64,000 bases of DNA, from positions 14,511,460 to 14,575,459 of the forward strand of contig CM057233.1 in the NCBI GenBank assembly GCA_029891385.1, given 5' to 3'. The notes below the pieces were generated by a model. That model searched no databases, was not told the DNA's origin, and saw only the letters and a program-made list of their open reading frames with translations. The translations under genes were made by a program, and so were the position numbers. This DNA is from Erythroxylum novogranatense. Taxonomy: Eukaryota; Streptophyta; Magnoliopsida; Malpighiales; Erythroxylaceae. Of this stretch, positions 1 to 11,590 are shown piece by piece. Every line of letters starts with the position of its first letter. Position 1 is the stretch's first letter.

Positions 1-30
1 TTTAGTTTAGTGTGAACTTTTATAACATCA

Positions 31-156
31 CTTGATTTTCGGCTCAAGCTACCTTTACAACTGATTTGTTTTCCGGCACAAATCCTACCAACACCACTTA
101 ATTTCCGGCTCAAGCTACCTTTACAATTGATTTGTCTTCCGGCACAAATCCTACCT
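31..156. repeat. Two tandem copies of a ~66 bp unit
   Basis: The motif GGCTCAAGCTACCTTTACAA recurs 66 bp apart (from 41 and from 107, with one change near its end), each time followed by a TTCCGGCACAAATCCTACC-like segment. It may belong to an LTR or leader of an element that starts outside the window. No coding sequence is seen. Confidence 0.7.
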
Positions 157-180
157 TACAAGTTATTCTCCTCTAATCAC

Positions 181-480
181 TCAACTCACAATAATAATGG
201 GATAAAGATGAAAGCAATAACTCTTAGTAAAAAAATGAATGGAATTCAAACCAAGCTAAGAGTTGTATGAGAGCAAATTCTTGGAACTATAGTAGTATAC
301 TTTGATATTTGCGTTGCTGACATTTCCCTTGATATTTCTCTATTTATTTGCAGGCTATAAGATGATTATAGCCATTGTAGATCATCTATTATCTGTTGCT
401 TGATATCTCCTAGTCGTTCCTTTATTTCCTCCCTTCCATTTGTGATTGATCTGGATGAATTTTGCTCAGTTTCACCTGAT
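181..480. other. Non-coding spacer
   Basis: No ORF, RNA gene or recognisable transposon end was seen. The segment could be the inner part of an unrecognised LTR, since it lies between the 66 bp repeat and the GTCGACT-rich cluster. Confidence 0.4.
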
Positions 481-705
481 AGTCGACTGGTCGACTAGTG
501 TTAGTCGACTGGAACTAGTGCTTTTATGAAAAACTTCATCTTCACTCCACGATCAGTCGACTGGAATGATTCTAGTCGATTGGAATGGTTACTGGTCCTT
601 TGCTTTTAGTCGACTTAATAGATTTCGGTCGACTGGTTTAAAATCCACTTTACATAAATGATAATTCTCAGTCAACTTGGAATGTTCTGGTCGACTTGGG
701 GCCAG
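481..705. repeat. Cluster of degenerate AGTCGACTGG motifs
   Basis: At least eight near copies of the decamer AGTCGACTGG or its variants lie in about 220 bp. The core GTCGAC is palindromic, so the motif reads on both strands. Similar motif clusters are known in some plant retrotransposon LTRs, but no LTR boundary can be drawn here. Confidence 0.6.
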
Positions 706-1569
706 CTACAATGGACATATTTTAGATAATCTTGAACTTTAAATTTTGGGATACGTATCTTTGATTATAATCTTCACAACAATCATCTTTTGCACATTGT
801 TTATCTCTTGAACGTTGGTGATGATCACTGACTTGATTTGCATGTTGTCTATCTCTTGATTTGTAGATATGTCACTCTTAAATTGTATTAATCCTTTAAT
901 TACAATCCAAATCACCTGAAATAATTTCTTAACCAATCTATACATTTTATTATTATCAAAACATAAGTAAGATTTAATTTGTCAACCACCATTGGTCCAA
1001 CAATTGTCACCCAAAAGATTTTTCTACAATCATCATTTCTTCGCTAATAAGAATATACTACGAGAGGAGAAATAGTCGCAGATCACTTATTGCCACGTTT
1101 AATTTTGGTCGTTAAAGATAATTAGCTTTGTTAATGTAGGCATAAATAATAATTTTTACTATGATTTATTTTCATAGCATAATATATTTAGCTACTAAAA
1201 TTAAAGCGTAGTTAAATGTTATTAGAGACATTCTGGAAACCGTAGGTAAAAAGATTTAGTGACAATTTTTTATTTATAGCTAAAAATTTTAGTAACGAAT
1301 ATTTATTTTAATTTATCTTCCTATTACCAATTTAATATTTAATTATAATCACTAAAAACAATTTTAGTTCATGTTATTGTTTTTAATATAGTTTGAATTA
1401 TAATTTAGTCACATTTGGTAATTACTATTGGTGACATATTGTTTAAATAATAATAAAATAAAATAAAATAAAATATTGTCATAATTAAAAATGAAATGCA
1501 TTTTATACAAAAACATGTGATTAAATGTTAATTACAAAACTTAAGACAAAAATTTATCAACAAACTAAG
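706..1569. other. AT-rich spacer
   Basis: No supportable gene is seen. The sequence around 1058-1085 (ATACTACGAGAGGAG) might be a mutated CACTA terminus belonging to the transposase relics to its right. The first base and several others differ from the usual CACTACAAGAAA end, so this is only a suggestion. Confidence 0.3.
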
Positions 1570-3076
1570 ACTCATCATCGCCACTACTACTTATATACTA
1601 TAATCCAAGAATTTGTTTAATCATCTTTTTTAACTTGGTCAACTCTCTTTCAGTATGGTCTAGTTTTTGCTCATTAGGTTGTAATTTTTCTCGAGTATCA
1701 TCCAATTTTTCTTCCTTACATTGTAAATGAGCTTTAAACGATCGGTTCTCCTCTTGAAGTGTCGTTACATATGCTGATCATAACGATGATAAACCAATTG
1801 ACTTAGAGCCATACCTAAGACCTTTGATATACCCTAATATATCTTTTCAAATGTCATTCAAATTAGGCTCATTCCTGTCAGATAATGATCTTTGCAGCCA
1901 CTCCTGCATCTTGTCCTACAATTTAAAAAACAAAATCGAGATGTATTTTAAATATTATGACTTAGTATTACATAAATAAATAAAATTAAAATTAAAATTT
2001 TTATACTTACATAATTATTTTGTGCCTCATCAAACGTCCAACCTTCACCTTCCTTGTAATGTGTTAGCTTATAGAGTGTGATCCTATCACACTCTGGTCC
2101 ATGAAGTTGAGTCTGGCTCTGTTATATGAATAAAAAAATTGGAACACATTAGATTATATTGTATTAACTAATAGAATAATAACTTTTAAACATTACATTT
2201 ACAAATTTTTGTCATATGACAACAAATGATTTTGAGCCAGTGTTGTGAGGAGTTTTTATTTTTATTCTATTAACCTTAACCTTTGTGGAGGCCTAATAAT
2301 CACACATTTCACTCCAATTTTCTGCAATCACCCGTTCTGGAACATGTCTCTTTGCCTCATCATCCAAAATAAAAGAGTTGTAGTATTTATGAAGTCGATA
2401 ATGATGATCCTTTGCCCTTTGTTTCAACAGTGAACTGACACAACTTGAAAATTTAAGGTCCTCGATATCGACAATATTGAGCTTCATCTGTGAACAACAC
2501 GTATAAGTTAACTTACTCTTTAAATAAGTAAAATTGTAATGCATATAATAAAATGAATTTAAAAATTATTGAAACTTTTTCCAAAACATTTTGTACCAAA
2601 TTGCTTGGCATGCTAAAGGCAAGGTAATTCATTTCTGCCAACGACTCCTAACTCACTGGATAATTTTGCTAATTGGATCTTATCAATAGGACAATGTTAC
2701 ATGGGGTTAACATATACAGACAACTTGTTCATTGCAACATTCATGCATTATAACTCAGATCTTTTAGTGATACCTCTACCTCTTTTTCTTATGTCAATAT
2801 TGGAACTTGACAACAAAAGAATAATGATAAGAAAAAAACACATTAAACATGTAAATATATATTTGAGCATAACTGTAAATATAAGTGGTTAATAATAATA
2901 TACCTGAAGATCCCTTAGCACTAGTTGAGGTTAGATATAGGTTGTTGCTAACTACCTTCATTGGAGAATGAAATCGGTGGTTATTGATCGATAGGGTTGG
3001 ATTGATTTGGTTATTGTGGGGGAGGAACATCTTCGATAGTTACCACCCTTTTTCCCTTATTTCTACCATGTCCCAT
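1570..3076 (-). pseudogene. CACTA transposon TnpA-like (Ptta/En/Spm) protein, decayed
   Basis: Read on the minus strand, the start at 3076 gives a basic N-terminus (MGHGRNKGKRVV) followed soon by a stop. The best-preserved block, about 2293-2480, reads RLHKYYNSFILDDEAKRHVP and then ENWSEMCDY. This is the pattern of the plant Ptta/En/Spm transposase family (PF03004), in which a tryptophan and a LC/MCDY motif follow the basic helix. The far end (about 1580-1760) encodes a charged, leucine-heptad stretch, as expected for the coiled-coil tail of TnpA-like proteins. Frames change and several stops intervene, so it is not functional. It lies downstream of the DUF4216-like remnant on the same strand, matching the TnpD-then-TnpA order of CACTA elements. 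Confidence 0.7.
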
Positions 3077-3369
3077 TATATTTAATATCTATAAATGAAA
3101 TATCAACATAACGCATAATCTTTACTCAAACATCAACAGCCCATATGAATATAATTCAAACATAGGTCAAAACTAAACATTCAACATAGACATAAATCAA
3201 ACACTAACATTCCCCATAAACATGAATAAAACATCAACAATACGCATTGATTCATCCTAAATAAACATAAGTTAAACATGAATAACATAAGTCAAACATG
3301 AACATAACATTTCAAACAATATAAACAATTTATTTACATTCAATCATCAATATCAAGATTTTGAAATCA

Positions 3370-4080
3370 TCATCATTAATTACATTATCATTGGATTCTT
3401 CATCACTAATATATTTGGCCAAAGTATCATCTTTTTCATTTAATTCATCCTAAGTATAGTCTTCATCTATTTGTATGCTAAAATTGGCTTGGACTTCACC
3501 CAGTTATACTATGTTAGGATCAGCATCTCTCCTATGGAATGATGATATATTTGTATCTTTTATTCGAATGGCTTCATTATTGTCCAATCCAATCTCTTGA
3601 TAAACTTCAACTGCATCCTCATTGAATTGACCATTATCCCTTTCACAAAAATTGAAGACACTTTAGTGTTGAAACTTTTGAACAACCTTCCAAATACTAC
3701 CCAATACAGTATCGTTGAGGTAGAAAACCTACTTCACTTGATTTGCAAGGACAAAAGGATCATTATCATACAATGTCTTACTAACATTAATGCATGTAAT
3801 ATTCTCGTTCACTTTCATGTTAGTAAGATTAAACCATTTGCACTTAAATGGAACAACATTCTTATCCTTGATGTAGTACAACTCTATTATTTAAGAGATG
3901 ACATTGTAAAATTCAATAAAATCGTCGTCATGACGTCCCTCAATAACATCCCCACAAATTTGGCTTCTAAGTCGACTATCTCAATCTTATATGTGAAATC
4001 TCACCTTATCAACAATGCAACCTGTATATTTTTTCCCACAAATATGAGGTCCACATGCCAAATTATATAATGTTATTGTC
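3370..4080 (-). pseudogene. CACTA transposon TnpD C-terminal (DUF4216-like) remnant
   Basis: The minus-strand translation shows the order typical of DUF4216, the domain at the C-terminus of plant CACTA TnpD-type transposases. A D-D-F-I-E-F-Y block is followed by IIELYYIKDKNVVPFKCKWF, then a segment ending in NDPFVLANQVKQVFYL and a V-V-Q-K motif. An acidic, Asp/Glu-rich tail follows (about 3370-3500), as in intact relatives. In-frame stops and at least one frame shift show it is dead. The catalytic DDE part of TnpD is not recognisable to the right, where sequence changes into short A/T-rich repeats. Confidence 0.7.
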
Positions 4081-4379
4081 ACTTCTTACATATTATGGTT
4101 ATCTAACCATCTATATGAAAAAATGGAATTAGAAGTTATTCTGACATATAAATTTTCATATGTTCATAATATGTAATCAATAGATAACTTACTCGTTTTG
4201 TAAACCATGATACAAACTTCAGCTTATGTCTTTCTTCAATATTAATAACCCCTTTATTGTGAATAGACTTTTTTATAGCACGGTGGGAGTTGGTAGGCGA
4301 TGGTGGGAGGGATTTAGGGTTCGAATGAGAGAGAGGGAAATTTCACTCAAATGTTTATGCATTTGTTTGTTTATGTAAA

Positions 4380-4810
4380 GTGATTCCCTACAAAAATATC
4401 ATTCCATAGGTAAATTAACTACATAATCACATTTTTCTAGGTAATGTCTGTAGGGAAATTACCTACAGAAATATATTTCCATCGAGAAATTCCCTGCAAA
4501 AATATATTTCTATAGGGAAATTACCTAGAGAATCGCCTTTTTGTAGGGAATTTTCCTAGGAAAATTTTTTTCTGTCGGTAAATTTCATACGTAATTTTTA
4601 CTGGGAACCATTGGCACCTATTTTAACGACAACTTTCACTATTATGTTTCTAAATTCCATCAACAAAGTTTGACAGTAAAATTCCCTCCTCTTTTAACGA
4701 AGGATTTTTTTCTATCACAAAATACCTTTTTCTGAAAAATTTACCTAGGGAAAGCAATTTTCGTCGCTCATTTACTACGAAGTTTTTTCCGTAGAGAATT
4801 TTTCATTATT
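4380..4810. repeat. CACTA subterminal repeat region
   Basis: A short motif around CCTACAGAAAT / TAGGGAAATTACCTA recurs many times in both orientations, as in the subterminal regions of CACTA elements where TnpA binds. It sits at the upstream side of the minus-strand transposase relic, which fits the end of that element. No intact CACTA terminus was found beside it. Confidence 0.5.
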
Positions 4811-4894
4811 AATTTGCAATTTTATTTTAACAAAAATATTAAATGTAAATTATAATACATATAGGAATTAAAAAAAATTATAAAAGATGTAATT

Positions 4895-5730
4895 AATACC
4901 ATTCACTTTCATCTTCACTGCTATTATAATCCGACCAAGTATTGTTCTAAAGGACTTATCATACTTGGCTAACTTTTCTTGAGTATGATGTAATGCAGCC
5001 TTAAACATCTTGTTTTCCTCTTGAAGATGTTGAATGTATGTAGATTTTGATGGGTTGAAACATTTGGCTTAAGACCTAAACCAAGACCTTTTATATAACC
5101 AGAACATGTACCAAGCACGATATTACAAATGTTTTCTACATTTACCTCATTCTTCTTAGACATTGATTTATGTAATAACTCTTACATCTTATTTTAAAAT
5201 TAAAAATCAAAACCAATTGTCAATGCAAATATTAGTACTACATAAATAAATACACTTAAAATTTAAACAAATTTTTATACTTATATAGTTATTTTTTGTT
5301 TCTTCTAACATCCACCCTTAACCTTCCATATAGTGAGTGACTTTATAGAGTGCGATCTTATCACACTCTTATCCATTTAGTTCCTTCTCGCTCTATTTTA
5401 TGAAAGAAAAATACAAGGCACAATAAATAATATAGTGTTTCTTGATATAATTATAACTTGTAAACAAAGATTTTATATATTCATTTCGGACGACTACAAA
5501 TGATTTGGACCCTTGATTATAAGGTGTTTTCATTTTTTCTCTATTGACCTTTGCCTTCTCACATTTTTCCTAAATAAAGAAGCAAAGATTAGGTAGTTAT
5601 TAAATCTTCTAACAAGATTAATGGAAGCAAATGTGAAGGGAAAGAAAACAAACATAAACTTTGGGAGAGGCCCAATAATCACATAAATTATTCCATTTTC
5701 TTGAGACATTCATTCTAGAACATGTCTCCA
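4895..5730 (-). pseudogene. Second CACTA TnpA-like fragment
   Basis: This stretch parallels 1570-2400. It has the same coiled-coil-like tail, the same phrase corresponding to KGLGLG near 5090, and the same A/T-rich intron-like gap near 5200-5290. It then repeats the stretch about rate-limiting hexamers ATAGAGTG(T/C)GATC and the ATTCTAGAACATGTCTC block. It therefore represents another copy of the TnpA-like gene from a related but diverged CACTA element. Only the C-terminal half is present and no long open frame survives. Confidence 0.6.
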
Positions 5731-5817
5731 TGCCTCTGTATCAAAAGGAAAAGATTTATAAAACTAATGCAATATAATTTAAAATGTAAATTAAATATTG
5801 CATACAATATATAAATA

Positions 5818-5935
5818 GAATTGGTAGAGAATAAGTTAAAATATAATGAGAATTACAAACTTCATGTTAAAATTGATAGAGAATAAGTTAAAATATAATG
5901 AGAATTACAAACTTCATGTTAAAACTGTTTGAAAA
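5818..5935. repeat. Tandem duplication of ~56 bp
   Basis: The segment beginning GGTAGAGAATAAGTTAAAAT and ending in CTTCATGTTAAAA occurs twice head to tail with almost no difference, which suggests a recent local slippage event inside old transposon DNA. Confidence 0.8.
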
Positions 5936-6012
5936 TTTTGGGAACACTATATAAAATTGTCAAAGCATATGTTTTAAAGGAGAAAAATAAAAGGCTTTAT
6001 AAATTTATGGCC
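5905..6012. repeat. Left member of a ~100 bp direct repeat flanking a 2.4 kb segment
   Basis: The sequence ACAAACTTCATGTTAAAACT and the following ~85 bp recur, with differences, at about 8377-8482. The two copies bracket sequence that carries exon-like blocks. This could be a pair of short LTR-like or target repeats, or the product of an insertion with a long duplication. Confidence 0.55.
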
Positions 6013-6129
6013 TTTTCACGATAATTTTTGTATTAGTCGCCAAAGGTGAAGCCAAAACCATGTTTTTTTATGAAATTGAAAACCAAATTACCTAAAGACA
6101 GGACATAAATCAACGTTGTCATCCTGTAA

Positions 6130-7426
6130 TCCTCTTCGTATGGGCGATTAATTCTCTTTCAGCTCAATATACGAGTTCCCAGCTTCATCTTCATCTTCGA
6201 TGTCCATCCTCATCTTCAATGTGTGTCTTCGTCTTTGTCACTAGAATGCATCTTCATATTTGTCTCTATACGAGGGTTTCCATTTTCTAGGTAATTCATT
6301 TCCACAATACTTATATATACTGTGTTGGACTTCATCAAAGTGAATTCAAACCTTGTTTATCCTTACAAGTGGGGGAGATTTTCATTACTTTTTCGAAGTA
6401 GCGAAATGAAGGGGGAACCCATTCCCTTTAGAACCCCACAGTTAATGTTTGTATTTTTTTAATTTCTTGTTGTTTTTCTTTTCAAATTTAAAAGCAATAA
6501 AATCGTTATTTTTCTTCTTTTTCAAATTTCTTAAGAATTACCGTTAAGAAATGTTGCAATGATGATGTCACTAGAGGGTATGTGGATATGCTACTAATGA
6601 AAGGAATCATGTTTGAGATTAATTAGTTTTTTATTTTTTCTATTTTTCATTTAGTTTTCATCAAGCTAACCCAATTAATAAATCAAAAAATTAACATGGA
6701 ACAAATTTATGGAGAAGTAGGATATTTATATGCGTGAATGATTATCCAAGATCTCTAAAATCATTTCCTCAACATTTCTTCTTATTTACAATGTTTAAGA
6801 TGTTCTCTCTTACTGATGCTTCTAGTTTGAAATAATGCATTATATTTATACCCATGTTCAAAATTAGTGCATGGATTGATCATAACTATAAAGATAAGTA
6901 GTGAACTTTACCTTGACTAATAAGCATCTTTGTATTAGATTTGATTATAGAAGACTCAAAAGAGTTATATGGTATATGTTGTATAATTTGGTTGTATATT
7001 TATGCATGTTGTGACTTAATTTTGAAGTAGAAAATGTATTAAAGTACTTATTATGTGTGTAATTGAAACGTTCTTTTCTTTGGTCAATAGGTTATAAACT
7101 CAACTTGAACCAGTTATACTGACTTAATGATATCCATTAATAATCTTAGAAGTGTGTCAAATGTGAAAAGAGCATTTGTGGCATATGCTTTGGGTTTTAT
7201 TAACCTTTAAGGGTGAGTGGCAAACTTAGACTGTGCTTACACAGGGGATTTTTGGCTAGATAAAAAAATCAAGTTCCAATGATCTTTGCTTCTTTTGTGA
7301 ATGTTGTGTTAATTGCATATAACTCCATATAATTTTTCACTTCTTTACTTAATTGTAAACTCTGCTTTTATATTGATTATATAGATGACTTGCAAAATAA
7401 AACTATTAACATAAATTTATCACAAA
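6130..7426. other. Leader-like and intron-like DNA
   Basis: A CT-rich stretch at about 6150-6281 ends in TCTAG|GTAATT, which resembles a 5' UTR exon with a splice donor. The rest is A/T-rich with no ORF. It may be the first exon and intron of the candidate gene fragment that follows. Confidence 0.3.
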
Positions 7427-7820
7427 ATGCCAACTTGGAAGATAGTTTCTGATAGCATAAATGAGCTCCGATGGGATGTATCTAGCATAATTCTCCCTTC
7501 TAAAGAACAAATCGATGCACAACAAATCTGCTTACCAAATTCTAATAATCGATTACCTTCAATGGTCAATCTTCTTTTGCAAGGTTTCTAGTATCATTTG
7601 AATTAGCTCTCTTTCTTTATTATTTATATCTCATTTTTGGTTAAAAGATATTAGATGAATATATGATTATATGAACTATGTGTTATGTAAATCTTGTTCG
7701 AATCTTCAAAAGAATGTAGATGAAAATGGAGGCGGGGGCGATGTCGATTCACACAGGAATAGGCAAATAGGTAGGTTTGAAATAGTCATTGATTGCAAAA
7801 ACTATGATTATTCGTTATGA
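7427..7820 (+). CDS. Candidate two-exon gene fragment, unrecognised
   Basis: An ATG at 7427 opens a frame that runs to a donor AAG|GTTTCT at 7583/7584. An acceptor GAATGTAG at 7712-7719 restores an open frame from 7720 to a TGA at 7818-7820. The joined frame would give about 85 residues. The second half begins with an acidic, glycine-rich patch (DENGGGGDVD) and ends FEIVIDCKNYDYSL. I do not recognise the family. The codon use and the splice signals look gene-like compared with its A/T-rich surroundings. Lying between direct repeats within a transposon-rich stretch, it may be a captured exon pair rather than a resident gene. A further open stretch at about 7967-8143 could be another exon. Confidence is low because no homology supports it. 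Confidence 0.25.
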
Positions 7821-8376
7821 CGATGATGGAGTCATTTCATTGGGTATACATGAGTTCAAATTTGGGTTCATTATACCATTTCATTTAGCTTTTTTTGCTT
7901 TTTAAAATTAATTTTTCAAAGGATTATGAATAAATCAAGGTGGTTATTCCATACTGTGTTTCTTAGGTGAAATGTATGGTATGTACGGTTCATCTAATTC
8001 ACTATTCTATACTACATTTGGGAAATCGTTCAATGTATCTTCTGCCAATTTAGTTAAAGTCAAAAAGTTGTTGGAAGAGGTTGTCTATAAACCAACTACT
8101 TGGACAGATCTTTGTCAATTTCAATTGATTCCTTCAAACATGTGAGGAGTCTTCTTGGAAATCCAAACATATAAAACTCCTTTATCTTATCTACCTAGTC
8201 TCATGTATCTTGAAATCTAGAAAAATAATTATATCTTTTTCACTTTATTTGTTGTTTTGTCTGTAAAAATTGTTAAAGCTCTAATTAAATTCTTATATTA
8301 CTTATTATATATCATTATATTAAATAGTTACCTTATATCATTACTTATTGTTTTTCTATAACAATCATATATCATT

Positions 8377-8482
8377 ATATTGCAAACTTCATGTTAAAAC
8401 TATCTGAAAATTTTATGACACCATATAAATTTATCAAATCATATCATTTAAAAAGAAAATAAAAAGTATAAATCTATGTAAT
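8377..8482. repeat. Right member of the ~100 bp direct repeat
   Basis: This stretch matches 5905-6012, including the phrase CAAACTTCATGTTAAAACT and the run AAATTTATCAAA/AAATTGTCAAA. It marks the right limit of the ~2.4 kb segment described above. Confidence 0.55.
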
Positions 8483-8689
8483 ATTAATTAATTTTCATAA
8501 ACTATTGTAATGATTTAACATTGTTGTTAGCTAAATTTATTTTTAGACTTAGAATCATTGTCAATAATGTTAAATTTTATTTTTATCAGTTTGATGTTAG
8601 AATCATTGTCAATAATATTAAATTTGATTTTTGTCAATTTGATGATCAGTCACAAAATGATCAAGTTAAAGTTAGTGAACTCATAAGTA

Positions 8690-8915
8690 TAAATAAGAGA
8701 GTTATTTTGTTACTTATGAAATCATCGCCAACAGTCATGCATTTTATGACGATTATTAAAATCATCATCAAAGGATTACCCTTTGGTGATGATCTTACTA
8801 AACTGTCACCAAAAGATAAGCATTTTGCGACGATTTCGAAAAAGAATCGCCAAAGGCTTACCATATGACGACGATGTCACTTAATCGTCACCAAAGGCTT
8901 GCTCAATGCAATATT
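8690..8915. repeat. Repeats of GACGATT / CGCCAAAGG, transposon subterminal type
   Basis: Short units such as TCGCCAAAGG, TCACCAAAGG and GACGATT recur in both orientations, and one related unit lies at about 6030. This is the look of a DNA-transposon subterminal array, probably of a CACTA element. The ORFs that cover it on both strands are by-products of the repeat. Confidence 0.45.
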
Positions 8916-9544
8916 CTCCTTATTGGGAACTAGCACAATGCAATATTTTTGTGCTCTACTATCTCCCTAATCAAGTAAAACTTCCTTAATAGATATTTGG
9001 ACCATTAATGAGAGCATGGTTACTTTGCCTATATAATGTTGCCATTATGATCACACTATTGGCTTAATAATGCTAGGAACTATTCCAATTTTGATGATGA
9101 ATTTCTCAATTTTTGTCACTTTTGACACTTAGATATGGCCTGCCTTGGTCATAGAATCAATGATAATTAGTTGTTTTGAACTTTTCTAACCTACCACATC
9201 ATCATACAAAGTGAAGATGTATCACAATTATGATCTGCTCTCCTTATGATTGAATTGGAAACTCGCATATGAATACTCCTAAACTCTTAGTTTAAATCCT
9301 TTATAGATAGAAAAAAGATCTTTAGTTCTTCTGAAGTACTTTAATATTTTTAAAAAAATTTATCCAGTGACTATCACTAAGATTAGCTTAAAATTTGCTT
9401 GTTATGCTCAAAGTATAAGAGACATCTTATCTAGTATATATCATCACATACATAGTTGTTTAAATGGCTGAAGCATAAAGGAATACAAATTATGTTATCT
9501 CTCTCTTCCTTTATCATTATACACATACTTTATGATAGAGAAAT
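8916..9544. other. AT-rich spacer
   Basis: No gene, RNA or clear repeat was seen between the subterminal repeats and the target site of the Sirevirus-like element. Confidence 0.4.
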
Positions 9545-9695
9545 CATATTGTTAAGTCAAACCAGATTTCACGTATTAAATAATTTTGATGACAAACAAA
9601 GAGAAATATACAAATGAAAAGTAGATGGACGCATGAGAAGTAAAAAAAACAATTGAAGGAGAAAAATCAGTCAAGTAAGAATCAATTGAAGTTAA

Positions 9696-9876
9696 AAGGC
9701 ATTTAAAGCTTTACAAGAGAAAAGGCATTTAAAGCTTTACAAGAGAAAAGCATTTAAAGCTTTACAAGCAAAAGCGATTTAAAGCTTTACAAGAGAAAAG
9801 CGATTTAAAGCTTTACAAGAGAAAAGCATTTAAAGCTTTACAAGAGAAAAGCATTTAAAGCTTTACAAGAGAAAAG
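9696..9876 (+). repeat. Seven 25-26 bp LTR minisatellite units
   Basis: The unit is GC(G)ATTTAAAGCTTTACAAGAGAAAA. Each unit contains the 8 bp palindrome AAAGCTTT. Position in the U3 part of the LTR suggests enhancer-like repeats, though nothing in the sequence proves a regulatory role. Confidence 0.85.
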
Positions 9877-10002
9877 GTAGAGACAAAATATCAGATGGAA
9901 GAAAGAAACATCAGTTTGAGTTAGTTACGGAGTCAAACTGAATAACCGTTTCTTTCAAGATTCAAGAAGCAGATATTCAAGAAACAGTTGAAGAACCCGA
10001 CT

Positions 10003-10014
10003 ATAAATAAGAGT
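10003..10014 (+). promoter_or_regulatory. Probable TATA box of the Sirevirus-like LTR
   Basis: CTATAAATAAGA lies in the middle of the LTR, and the same box is kept in the 3' LTR near 17963. This is the usual position for the U3/R transition. It is a motif match only. Confidence 0.5.
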
Positions 10015-10556
10015 CGAGATTGAAGAAGATACAACTTCATGAAACCTTGAATATTCAACTTTTGATTTTCAGATTATCTGAGAGAAAAATTGTGAACGAT
10101 ATTTCGAGTGAACAGTGTTAAGAGCATTTCTATTGTAACAAGCTCTTTACTATTCTTTCAATTAGAAAGTGTTACAGATAGCCTGAAGAGGCTAAGAGTA
10201 AAAGAATACTTGTTGTAAAGAGACCTGGAGAGGCTCAGTCGAAAGAATACTTGTAAACAGTTCAGAAATAGTGAAATCTCAGAAGGATATCTGAGGACTG
10301 GACGTAGCCCACGGTTTGGGGTGAACCAGGATAAATTGCTGTGTTTTTTCTTTCTACTCTCATATTACTTATATCGTAGTTTTCAAAATTAACAAAGTTT
10401 TTTTCAAACTAGTTACGAATTGATTTACGATAAGTTTTTGAAAGAACAAGTAATTTCTAAAGGGATTAACGAAAAGTTTATCACAATTCAACCCCCCCTT
10501 CTTGTGTATCTTGATTATATTATTGTTCAATATATTAACGTGTGATTCACTTCAAT

Positions 10557-10568
10557 TGGTATCAGAGC
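10557..10568 (+). other. Primer binding site (initiator tRNA-Met)
   Basis: TGGTATCAGAGC begins two bases after the 5' LTR end and is the standard Copia primer binding site, complementary to the 3' end of plant initiator tRNA-Met. Confidence 0.9.
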
Positions 10569-10611
10569 CTGGTGTTCAAGAATCACTTTAATAAAGTGTG
10601 AATTAAAGAAA

Positions 10612-11590
10612 ATGGTGGAATCACACGTGTATATTGCCGAAGGAGCTTCAGTCACTAGACCTTCAGCATTCAATGGTGAAGACTACCACTATTGGAAGGA
10701 CCGGATGAGATTGTTTATCGAATCTACTCACATTGACCTTTGGGACATCATCGAGAACGGACCATACACACCTGAAGATGATGATAAAAATCCAATTCCA
10801 CGAGAAAGATGGACAGCTGAGCAGAATGCAAGATTTCAACTAAACTCCAAGGCGAAATTTTTCTTGAGTTGTGCATTGAAAGCGAAGCGAGTATGACAAA
10901 GTTCATGGATGCGACACTGCCAAAGAAATGTGGGATACATTATCAATTGCACATGAAGGAACAAATCAAGTCAAGGAGTCCAAGATAAGCATTCTGGTGC
11001 ATCAGTACGAGTTGTTCAAAATGAAAGAAGAAGAGACCATTGATCAAATGTTTGGAAGATTTCAAACAATTGTTAATGGGCTAAAAGCTCTTGGAAGAAC
11101 GTACAACAGTCAAGACCATGTTCGAAAGATTTTGAGGAGTCTGCCAAAAAGATGGAGACCCAAAGTAACTAACTGACAAGAAGCCAAAGACTTAAGCGTA
11201 CTAAAGCTTGATGAATTGCTTGGATCATTGAAGATACACGAAGTAGAGCTTGATGCAGAAGATAAGCCCAAGAAAGAGAAGTCCATAGCGCTCAAAGCAG
11301 GTCAAAAGAATCACAAAATCCAGAAGAAAAAGACAAAGAGGAATACATCAAAGGCATTAAAGATTGAAGAATCAAAGGATGATGATTCCAAGAAGTCGAA
11401 TCAATCAAGTGATGAAGACGATGAGCTATCTTTCATTTCAAGAAAGATAAGAAGAATGTGGAAAAGAAGTCCAAAGGAAATTCAACATTCGAAGGAACAA
11501 TGGCAAAGACGATGGAAAAGTCGAAAGCATTTATTACATGTTATGAATGCAATAAGCCGGGACATTACAAGTCCGAGTATCCAATGTTGA
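10612..11590 (+). pseudogene. Sirevirus-like gag, frameshifted
   Basis: The ATG at 10612 begins the nucleocapsid/capsid polyprotein. The first block reads RPSAFNGEDYHYWKDRM, the start of the UBN2/DUF4219-type gag of Copia elements. A shift near 10890 moves the frame, the second block (10928-11176) ends at a TGA, and a lysine-rich stretch follows. The original frame returns at 11458. At 11539 the CCHC zinc knuckle reads CYECNKPGHYKSEY, so the fourth ligand is Tyr where Cys is expected. The capsid protein would pack element RNA into particles; with two shifts, a stop and a broken knuckle this copy cannot. Confidence 0.85.

Larger units (their letters stand above)
9550..10554 (+). repeat. 5' LTR of the Sirevirus-like element
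   Basis: 1005 bp, TG...CA. It carries seven tandem 25-26 bp units centred on the palindrome-containing word TTTAAAGCTTTACAAG (about 9696-9876). The probable promoter region follows (TATAAATAAGAG near 10003), and the end is ATTAACGTGTGATTCACTTCA. The partner LTR at 17590-18504 is 90 bp shorter, mainly because it has only four units. Confidence 0.9.

Noticed and set aside
3597..4070. 157-codon plus-strand ORF
   Set aside because: It is the antisense shadow of the CACTA TnpD/DUF4216 remnant, whose minus-strand translation shows the family pattern.
8521..8868. 115-codon plus-strand ORF, with another on the minus strand at 8661-8864
   Set aside because: Both strands stay open because of short repeated units of a transposon subterminal region; the residue pattern simply repeats.
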